Positions 1 to 5,221 of a stretch of 8,264 nucleotides of DNA are shown here, piece after piece; the first letter of the stretch is position 1, and each line of letters opens with the position of its first letter. This DNA comes from Syntrophomonadaceae bacterium. GTDB taxonomy: Bacteria; Bacillota; Dethiobacteria; DTU022. The position numbers and the translations under genes are program-made. The stretch spans positions 1 to 8,264 of the forward strand of contig PWFM01000088.1 of the NCBI GenBank assembly GCA_003553895.1. The letters run 5' to 3'. The notes under the pieces are model-generated. The model worked only from the letters and a program-made list of their open reading frames with translations. It searched no databases and had not been told where the DNA came from.

Positions 1-473
1 ACCAGTGACGGTTCATTTTCAGATTCTTTAGTTTGGCCGTGATTAGAATTAACAACCGGACGGTCCAAGGGCTGCATTAATTTGGACCGGCAAGTTTTGG
101 AAAGTTCTGTTGAAGATGTGGGAAGAGCCTGCAGTTCCCATGTTCTGGATAAATCAAGCAGTGCCATCGCCTCATCGGTTTTCAGGTTTTTTCTTGAAGG
201 TTCTATCAGGTAGAGGTACTTGGCCCGGTTTGTAGGCTCGACATATTCATTCCAGATATGAAGCTCATTGTTAATAACCTGCATAACCTGCCGGGTGGGG
301 GCATGATCTATGGCATCGCCGGGACAGTCAACAATGCAAAAAGAACATGGTAAGGCGGACTCGGATTCTACCGATGCCGAATCTCCGGCCCCAGAAGTAA
401 TGCTGGAGATAGTGAGGATAATGGCCGGAAGGAGGATTATGACCAGTCTGCGGTAATATAACAATGACTTCAA
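1..473 (-). CDS. Secreted protein with CxxCxxxC cluster, partial (C-terminus beyond window)
   Basis: I do not recognise the family. The frame is open from a TTG at 473 to the window edge, 157 codons, and continues outside. The TTG is preceded by AGGGTGG at an 8-base spacing, and no better start lies nearby. Residues 1-9 are basic (KSLLYYRR). Residues 10-26 are hydrophobic, followed by small residues (SGAGDSA), so this reads as a signal peptide with export across the membrane. The mature part has C43, C46 and C50 followed by Pro (CSFCIVDCP), then a more ordered segment around 60-117 containing WNEYVEP and AKYLYLIEPS, then a polar, apparently disordered stretch with a further Cys at 128. The cysteine spacing resembles the last three cysteines of a ferredoxin motif, but an exported protein makes disulfides or metal binding equally likely. 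It has its own promoter, divergent from larE. Confidence is good that it is a gene and low on function. Confidence 0.75.
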   Translation of the reverse strand, partial: MKSLLYYRRLVIILLPAIILTISSITSGAGDSASVESESALPCSFCIVDCPGDAIDHAPTRQVMQVINNELHIWNEYVEPTNRAKYLYLIEPSRKNLKTDEAMALLDLSRTWELQALPTSSTELSKTCRSKLMQPLDRPVVNSNHGQTKESENEPSL

Positions 474-521
474 CTGGAAAACCACCCTATTAAATTTTGC
501 AGTTATTTATTAATTACAAGA

Positions 522-550
522 ATCATAACAATATTTACTATTCCAGTCAA
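522..550 (-). promoter_or_regulatory. Sigma-70-type promoter of the leftward secreted-protein gene
   Basis: Read on the minus strand, TTGACT (550-545) and TATGAT (527-522) are separated by exactly 17 bases, each one mismatch from consensus. A TGT directly precedes the -10 box (extended -10). The predicted transcript start is near 515, giving a leader of about 40 bases before the TTG start at 473. This is the best-formed promoter in the window. Confidence 0.7.
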
Positions 551-589
551 GCCATGGATGCTGCCGGAGTATAAATCAAGGCCTGCCTG

Positions 590-598
590 TGTTATAAT
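590..598 (+). promoter_or_regulatory. Extended -10 promoter of larE
   Basis: TGTTATAAT contains a perfect -10 hexamer (593-598) with the TGn extension. No recognisable -35 box lies 16-18 bases upstream (TATAAA at 570-575 is the hexamer at 17-base spacing). The predicted transcript start is near 605, just ahead of the larE ribosome binding site AGGAG at 621-625. Confidence 0.6.
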
Positions 599-633
599 AC
601 CCGGTAAAATCGGAAAAAAAAGGAGTTGAAGCA

Positions 634-1470
634 ATGGGTGACAGCCCGCTTGAGGTTAACCCGGAAGAAACTCTGGCTAAAGAAAGATCCCTGGAAAAAA
701 GGCTCATGGCCTTTAGTTCTGCCGTGATTGCTTTTTCAGGCGGAGTGGACAGCACTTACCTGCTCCATAAGGCGGTAGAAGTGATCGGGCGCGACCGGGT
801 GCTGGCTGTAACCGTTGACTCTGAGCTAACCGCCCCGGAAGAAAAAATAAAAGCCGGGGAGGCTGCTGCCAGTATCAATGCCAAGCACCGTCTTATTGAA
901 CTGAATTTACTAGAGAACCTTGAGCTGAGGAAAAACAGTCCCGAGCGCTGTTATATCTGCAAAAAGGATATATACGGCGCACTCCTGCAGCTGGCCGGGC
1001 AAAGAAATTATCAAGCGGTGCTCGATGGTTCCAATGCCGATGATACAGGGGAATATCGTCCCGGCCTGCAGGCCTTGAGGGAGTTGAAAATTTCTAGCCC
1101 TCTGCTGGAAGAAGGCCTGGGTAAAGAAGAAATAAGGTTTTTATCGAGGCAGGCCGGGCTTGCCACCTGGAACAGGCCATCTGCCGCCTGCCTGGCTTCA
1201 CGCTTGCCTTATGGAGAAGAGTTGGTTCCGGAACGGCTGCAAAAGATAGCTGCCGCAGAAGAATTTCTGCGGCAGATTGGGATTGCTAATAATTTGCGGG
1301 TCCGCTGGCATGGAAACCTGGCCCGGATTGAGGTGAACAGTGAAGATTTTCAGTTAGTGCTGGGCCGGAGAAAAGAAATTATCCAGAAACTTCGCAGTCT
1401 TGGTTTTATCTATTCCACCCTCGACCTGGACGGTTTCCAGTCGGGCAGTATGGACCGGACCCTTGATTAA
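634..1470 (+). CDS. larE: ATP-dependent sacrificial/[4Fe-4S]-type sulfur transferase LarE (nickel-pincer cofactor synthesis)
   Basis: LarE adenylates and then thiolates pyridinium-dicarboxylate mononucleotide, made from nicotinic acid adenine dinucleotide by LarB. LarC then inserts nickel to give the lactate-racemase cofactor. The protein is cytoplasmic, 278 residues, normal for the family. The PP-loop ATP-binding motif SGGVDST is at 35-41. DGSNADD at 131-137 and RPSAACLASRLPYG at 181-194 are LarE signatures, the latter holding C186, equivalent to the sacrificial Cys176 of Lactobacillus plantarum LarE. A CYIC pair (C106, C109) is also present. With C186 this makes the three-cysteine set of LarE proteins that bind a [4Fe-4S] cluster, so a catalytic rather than self-sacrificing enzyme is likely. 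The start is ATG with AGGAG eight bases upstream. No larA, larB or larC lies in the window. The 3' end overlaps the convergent lipoprotein gene by 4 bp, leaving no room for a terminator between them. Confidence 0.93.
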   Translation: MGDSPLEVNPEETLAKERSLEKRLMAFSSAVIAFSGGVDSTYLLHKAVEVIGRDRVLAVTVDSELTAPEEKIKAGEAAASINAKHRLIELNLLENLELRKNSPERCYICKKDIYGALLQLAGQRNYQAVLDGSNADDTGEYRPGLQALRELKISSPLLEEGLGKEEIRFLSRQAGLATWNRPSAACLASRLPYGEELVPERLQKIAAAEEFLRQIGIANNLRVRWHGNLARIEVNSEDFQLVLGRRKEIIQKLRSLGFIYSTLDLDGFQSGSMDRTLD

Positions 1471-1817
1471 TCGCTTTTCCACCAGTCATCACCGTTTGAG
1501 TCTTCTTCTTTCCACCATTCTTCACCATCGCCTTCTCTTATTTCACCGTCGGTTTTAAAGTCGACTTCATGTTCAAAGGTGGAATCTGATCCTACCCCAT
1601 TACCGGTGTCTTGATCAGCTTTGTCTTTTTCCTTATCTTCTTCTTCTTCTTCCTCTTCATCTTTTATAGTTTCCTGATCGTTTTCTTCAAGGGCTTCTAT
1701 TTCTTCTTCCGGTTCGGTTTCTTCCACTTCTTCTTCGGCCTGGGGCGCGCAACTGATCATGGCCAGGCTTAAAATCACAACAACCATTAAAATTAAAAAC
1801 TTATTTTTCCCGGTCAA
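1467..1817 (-). CDS. Small, extremely acidic lipoprotein with C-terminal WWK pair
   Basis: I do not recognise the family. The start is placed at TTG (1817), not at the ATG nine bases upstream (1826): the perfect AAGGAGG (1827-1833) touches that ATG directly but lies nine bases from the TTG. This gives 116 residues. The N-terminus is a lipoprotein signal: GKNK, then a hydrophobic stretch, then LAMISC with C23 as the predicted lipidated cysteine. The -3 residue is Met, so the lipobox is imperfect. Of about 94 mature residues roughly 43 are Asp or Glu, including seven Glu in a row. The C-terminus has two similar units, EEWWKEED and DDWWKSD. It probably sits on the outer face of the membrane as a flexible acidic chain. 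Its role is unknown; cation binding or a spacer are guesses. It converges with larE (4-bp overlap) and is divergent from the hydrolase gene. Confidence 0.72.
   Translation of the reverse strand: MTGKNKFLILMVVVILSLAMISCAPQAEEEVEETEPEEEIEALEENDQETIKDEEEEEEEDKEKDKADQDTGNGVGSDSTFEHEVDFKTDGEIREGDGEEWWKEEDSNGDDWWKSD
1636..1665. repeat. Low-complexity CTT/GAA triplet tract inside the acidic lipoprotein gene
   Basis: The plus strand is almost entirely TTC/TCT triplets here, which on the coding (minus) strand are GAA/GAG codons for the poly-Glu run. Simple triplet repetition makes the tract prone to slippage, so its length may vary between strains. Confidence 0.55.
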
Positions 1818-1826
1818 GTCTGTCAT

Positions 1827-1833
1827 CCTCCTT
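1827..1833 (-). promoter_or_regulatory. Ribosome binding site that sets the lipoprotein start at TTG 1817
   Basis: AAGGAGG on the minus strand is a perfect anti-16S match. It abuts ATG (1826-1824) with no spacer, which would not support initiation, but stands nine bases from TTG (1817-1815). Confidence 0.7.
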
Positions 1834-1867
1834 GAATCAATGGATAACTATCAACTTTACTGCCTCC

Positions 1868-1876
1868 ATTATAACA
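1868..1876 (-). promoter_or_regulatory. Extended -10 promoter of the acidic lipoprotein gene
   Basis: Read on the minus strand the sequence is TGTTATAAT, identical to the larE element: a perfect -10 hexamer (1873-1868) with TGn (1876-1874). No -35 box is evident at 17 bases (CTTCCC). The predicted start is near 1861, about 44 bases before the TTG start codon. Confidence 0.55.
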
Positions 1877-2005
1877 TAATTGAAACAACCGGGAAGATTA
1901 AATACGAGAAGACAGGCGCGGGGCAGGGGTTTTGCAGGTTGTTAAGTTTGTCATGATGCCGCCAAAAAGGATTCCCGGCTTTCAATCCCGAAATATATAG
2001 GCGAC

Positions 2006-2011
2006 TATAAT
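2006..2011 (+). promoter_or_regulatory. Candidate -10 box ahead of the MBL hydrolase gene
   Basis: A perfect TATAAT lies in an AT-rich stretch, but no good -35 box or TGn is present. It would start transcription near 2018, only about five bases before the ATG at 2023 and inside the ribosome binding site. Either the message is nearly leaderless or this is a chance match and the true promoter lies further upstream. Confidence 0.3.
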
Positions 2012-2022
2012 AAGGGGTGTGA

Positions 2023-3015
2023 ATGATTTTAATGACAGAGACGATTATTGAACAGATAGGGCCTGACTTGTTTCGGACTGAAATACCCCTCCCCAAAAAT
2101 CCTCTAAAAGCTACCAACTCATACCTGATCATCGGAAAAGAAAGAAACTTAATCATTGACACGGGCATGAACCGAGAAGAATGCCGGACTGCAATGATGG
2201 ATTACCTGGCAAGACTTGATGTAGACCTGGAGAAAACAGATTTTTTTGTTACCCACCTGCATACAGATCATATTGGACTGGTCGATGTTTTGCTAAAGGA
2301 AAATGCCGAGGCTTACTTTAACGAACCGGATGCCGAGATATTGAGGCAGGAAAACCTGTGGGAGCTGGTCTGCCAGCTTTCCGCCCAGCATGGTTTTCCC
2401 GTGGAAGAAGTAGACAGCGCTATTGATGCTCACCCGGGTCAGCGTTACAGCCCTGAAAATGATGTTAATTATAAAATGGTTGAGGATGGAGATGTGCTCA
2501 ACTACGGGCGCTTTGAGTTGCATTGCGTTAAGACTCCCGGGCATACCCGCGGCCATACCTGTCTTTATGACCCCAACCTGAAATGGTTTTTTTCCGGAGA
2601 CCATATCCTTGGCGATATAACTCCCAATATCTCCACCTGGTTAATTGAGTCTAATCCACTGGGTGAATATTTTCAGAGCCTGGACCGGGTTGCCGGTATG
2701 GAAATTGAACTGGTCTTGCCCGGCCACCGCAGCTTGATCAGGGATCACAATAAGAGAATCCAGGAATTGAAAGAACATCATCGCCGGCGTCTTGATGAAG
2801 TTTTTTCCATAGTAATCAAGCACGGTCCCTGTAATGCCTTTCAAACTGCTTCATATATGACCTGGGATCTTGTAGCCGCAGGCTGGGAAGATTATCCCCT
2901 GATGCAGAAGTGGTTTGCTACGGGCGAGGCCCTGGCTCACCTGCGCTTTCTGGAAGTGGAAGGCAAGCTTAAAAGGGAAATTTCAGAAGAAGTGATGTAT
3001 TTTTACGCTCAATAA
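2023..3015 (+). CDS. Metallo-beta-lactamase-fold hydrolase with C-terminal winged-helix-like domain
   Basis: This is a cytoplasmic 330-residue protein of the MBL superfamily, closest in layout to the LACTB2/glyoxalase-II-like branch. The metal-binding set is complete: T-H78-L-H80-T-D82-H83-I-G, H174 in TPGHTRGH, D193 in FSGDH and H235 in LPGHRS, so a two-metal hydrolase is expected. The beta strand ending in LIIDTGMN (43-50) is typical. After about residue 240 comes a helical stretch (RIQELKEHHRRRLDEV) and a segment ending AHLRFLEVEGKLKRE, which fits the winged-helix tail of LACTB2-like proteins. Substrate cannot be told from sequence; thioesters, lactones or RNA are all possible in this branch. 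AAGGGG (2012-2017) stands five bases before the ATG chosen here; a second in-frame ATG at 2032 is too far from it (14 bases). The gene reads away from the lipoprotein gene and toward glpK, 47 bases before glpK's ATC codon. Confidence 0.88.
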   Translation: MILMTETIIEQIGPDLFRTEIPLPKNPLKATNSYLIIGKERNLIIDTGMNREECRTAMMDYLARLDVDLEKTDFFVTHLHTDHIGLVDVLLKENAEAYFNEPDAEILRQENLWELVCQLSAQHGFPVEEVDSAIDAHPGQRYSPENDVNYKMVEDGDVLNYGRFELHCVKTPGHTRGHTCLYDPNLKWFFSGDHILGDITPNISTWLIESNPLGEYFQSLDRVAGMEIELVLPGHRSLIRDHNKRIQELKEHHRRRLDEVFSIVIKHGPCNAFQTASYMTWDLVAAGWEDYPLMQKWFATGEALAHLRFLEVEGKLKREISEEVMYFYAQ

Positions 3016-3048
3016 GTTATTATGAAAACAGTTTTGTTTGGTTAAGAT

Positions 3049-3054
3049 GGGAGG
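3049..3054 (+). promoter_or_regulatory. Ribosome binding site of glpK, placed for an ATC start
   Basis: GGGAGG ends eight bases before ATC 3063-3065 and 23 bases before the nearest legal start, TTG 3078. A second purine run, GAGGG, ends at 3060. The spacing supports initiation at 3063 rather than 3078. Confidence 0.55.
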
Positions 3055-3062
3055 CGAGGGAA

Positions 3063-4583
3063 ATCGGGAAATATATTTTGTCTATCGATCAGGGGACTAC
3101 AGGGACTACGGCTTTACTCTGGGACAAAGACGGCGCTTCAGTGGCCCAGGTTAACCTCGAGCACAAGCAGTATTATCCCCGGGCGGGCTGGGTTGAACAT
3201 GATGCCGAAGAAATATGGCATAATGTGGTAGAGGCATCCGGCCGGGTTCTCAAAGAAGCAGGGGCAGGGCCTGAAGAGCTTGCGGCTATCGGTATAGCAA
3301 ACCAGAGAGAGACGATTGTATTCTGGGATCGGGTGAGCGGCAAACCGATTGAAAGGGCGATCGTCTGGCAATGCCGCCGCACCTCAGATATGTGCCGCCG
3401 TCTCAGGGAAAGCGGTTATGAAGAAATGATTCGCAGTAAAACCGGGCTGCTGCTGGACCCCTATTTTTCCGGGACCAAAATACGCTGGGCCCTGGAGAAC
3501 TGGCCGGAGGTGGCCGAAGCTGCCAGGAGCGGACACCTGGCCTGCGGGACGATCGACAGCTACCTCCTGTACCGCTTAACCGGGGGAAAAGTTTTTGCCA
3601 CTGACTATTCCAACGCCTCCCGGACCCTTCTTTTCAATATCCACAGCCTGGAGTGGGATCAGGAGTTGCTGGAGCTGTTCAAGATTCCGGAAGGAGTTTT
3701 GCCGGAAGCGCTGCCCAGCAGTTATCTTTACGGGCACACTGAACCGGAGGTTTTTTTGAACTGCAGCGCTCCGGTAAGCGGGATGGCCGGCGACCAGCAG
3801 GCGGCTTTGTTTGGCCAGGCCTGTTACAGTCCCGGGATGAGTAAAAACACCTACGGGACCGGTTCTTTCCTGCTCATGAATATCGGCGAGTCGCCTGTCT
3901 TGTCGGAACAGGGCCTTTTGACCACCATTGCCTGGGGAATAAATAACCGGGTCGAGTATGCCCTGGAAGGGAGCATATTTATTACCGGCGCAGCAGTTCA
4001 GTGGCTGCGTGATGGCCTGGGTTTAATCGGCAGCTCTTCAGAGCTGGAAGATTTGGCTTCCAGGGTTGAAGACAACGGGGGAGTCTACTTTGTGCCCGCT
4101 TTTGTGGGCCTTGGCGCCCCCTACTGGGATCCCTATGCCCGTGGTCTCATGATCGGGGTTACCGGCGGAACTACCGGCGCTCACCTGGCCCGGGCCGTGA
4201 TCGAGGCCATGGCTTACCAGACCAGGGATGTTCTCGAGATCATGTACCGGGAAGCGGGGCTGCCGCTCCAGGAGTTGCGGGTGGACGGCGGAGCAAGCGT
4301 TATGGACCTGCTGCTCCAGTTCCAGGCTGATTTAACGGGCACCACAGTGCGCCGGGCGGACACCTTTGATACTACAGCCCTGGGCGCAGCATACCTGGCC
4401 GGACTGGCCACAGGATTTTGGAAGGGCCAGGAGGAACTGGCCGCTAGCTGGCGGCAGAGCGCTGTATTCGAGCCAGGCATGGATCAGAAAGAGCGGGATG
4501 CCCTCTACCGGAACTGGCAGAAGGCGGTCCAACGCTCCCTGGCCTGGGCCGAAGAAGATTTTGACGAGGGCTCTCAAGATTGA
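3063..4583 (+). CDS. glpK: Glycerol kinase (unusual start codon)
   Basis: GlpK phosphorylates glycerol with ATP to sn-glycerol 3-phosphate in the cytoplasm, the entry step of glycerol use. The start is set at ATC 3063, giving 506 residues. The first legal start is TTG 3078 (501 residues), which would remove GKYIL, half of the first beta strand of the FGGY fold. Counting from ATC, key sites fall one residue short of E. coli mature numbering throughout: DQGTT at 9-13, R82/E83 and Y134 for glycerol binding, and catalytic D244 in GMAGDQQAALFG. PYFSGTKI and GLGAPYWDPYARG are further GlpK signatures. The position of the HPr-phosphorylated His of Gram-positive GlpK appears to hold V230, and the Arg of DQGTTSSR is T16. 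No glpF or glpD is adjacent; a DUF192 lipoprotein gene follows after 52 bases. The identity is secure; the start is not. Confidence 0.95.
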   Translation: MGKYILSIDQGTTGTTALLWDKDGASVAQVNLEHKQYYPRAGWVEHDAEEIWHNVVEASGRVLKEAGAGPEELAAIGIANQRETIVFWDRVSGKPIERAIVWQCRRTSDMCRRLRESGYEEMIRSKTGLLLDPYFSGTKIRWALENWPEVAEAARSGHLACGTIDSYLLYRLTGGKVFATDYSNASRTLLFNIHSLEWDQELLELFKIPEGVLPEALPSSYLYGHTEPEVFLNCSAPVSGMAGDQQAALFGQACYSPGMSKNTYGTGSFLLMNIGESPVLSEQGLLTTIAWGINNRVEYALEGSIFITGAAVQWLRDGLGLIGSSSELEDLASRVEDNGGVYFVPAFVGLGAPYWDPYARGLMIGVTGGTTGAHLARAVIEAMAYQTRDVLEIMYREAGLPLQELRVDGGASVMDLLLQFQADLTGTTVRRADTFDTTALGAAYLAGLATGFWKGQEELAASWRQSAVFEPGMDQKERDALYRNWQKAVQRSLAWAEEDFDEGSQD

Positions 4584-4622
4584 AAGGTGTTCTTGATAAC
4601 GCATGTTGAAAACGCTCCATGG

Positions 4623-4628
4623 AAGGAG
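4623..4628 (+). promoter_or_regulatory. Ribosome binding site deciding the DUF192 lipoprotein start
   Basis: AAGGAG lies seven bases before ATG 4636. The open frame extends upstream to another ATG at 4603, but that one has no ribosome binding site and would bury the signal peptide behind eleven extra residues. Confidence 0.65.
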
Positions 4629-4635
4629 AAAGTAT

Positions 4636-5184
4636 ATGGCTGGCTTTTTAAGCAGGCTGATCTTTAAAAGTGGATGGCCGATTATTTTAACGGGCTTGTT
4701 AGTGTTTTTTGTTACAGCTTGCCAGCAGGGGACCGGGAGCGATAATTCTTTAGAAGAAAACGGCGAAAAGCCGGTCCTGGAGCAGGTTATATTAAACGGC
4801 CACGCAGTTATGATGGAACTGGCCTTAACCCCTGATCAAAGAGCCAGGGGCTTGATGGGACGGGAAGCCCTGGCTGATGATGAAGGGATGCTCTTTGTTT
4901 ATCCCGATCGGGATCCTTACCCGGCCGAAGTCAGTTTCTGGATGAAAGATTGCCTGATCCCTATTGATGTAATCTTTATCAGCCGGGAAGGAAAGATCGT
5001 TTCGATTCATGAGATGGAGCCTCCGGCGCCCGGCACACCTGATGAAGACCTGCCGGCTTATCCGAGCGGCGGTCCGGTGCAGTTCGCCATCGAACTACGC
5101 GGTGGTTTAGCCGGGGAACTGGGTTTGGAAACAGGTCGGTTGATCGACCTGCGAGCGGACTACCTGATCCAGATGGCGGAGTGA
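4636..5184 (+). CDS. DUF192-family lipoprotein
   Basis: The protein has 182 residues from the ATG supported by AAGGAG. Residues 1-28 form a lipoprotein signal (LSRLIFK, hydrophobic core, VTAC), with C29 predicted as lipidated, so it is probably anchored on the outer face of the membrane. After a polar linker, the DUF192 domain runs from about residue 48 to the end, with the family blocks RARGLMGR (69-76), EGMLFVY (83-89), FWMKDC (101-106) and IPIDVIF (108-114), and the C-terminal AIELRGGLAGELGLETG. DUF192 proteins are small beta-rich proteins, often exported, of unknown biochemical role. The usual FWMKNT block reads FWMKDC here, which adds a second cysteine (C106). It is the second gene of an apparent glpK-led operon, 37 bases before the next gene. 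Confidence 0.85.
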   Translation: MAGFLSRLIFKSGWPIILTGLLVFFVTACQQGTGSDNSLEENGEKPVLEQVILNGHAVMMELALTPDQRARGLMGREALADDEGMLFVYPDRDPYPAEVSFWMKDCLIPIDVIFISREGKIVSIHEMEPPAPGTPDEDLPAYPSGGPVQFAIELRGGLAGELGLETGRLIDLRADYLIQMAE

Positions 5185-5221
5185 TCATATAAATGTTTGA
5201 ACAGCGGGGAAGGGTGATAAA

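Noticed and set aside
1636..1665. CTT-rich tract as a CRISPR or satellite repeat
   Set aside because: It is simple triplet coding sequence for a Glu run, with no spacers or unit structure.
1759..1956. Rightward 65-codon open frame opposite the lipoprotein start region
   Set aside because: It runs through the lipoprotein signal peptide codons and its promoter on the other strand, has no ribosome binding site, and encodes a sequence with no recognisable features.
3022..3045. Seven-codon frame MKTVLFG between the hydrolase gene and glpK
   Set aside because: It has no ribosome binding site and is short enough to arise by chance in an AT-rich gap.
3047..3065. ATG 3047 as glpK start through a frameshift
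   Set aside because: The ATG overlaps the GGGAGG ribosome site, the frame differs from glpK, and the glpK frame is already intact from 3063 with the expected N-terminus.
4214..4604. Leftward open frames inside glpK
   Set aside because: They are opposite-strand shadows of a highly conserved GlpK region with GC-rich codons and lack start signals.
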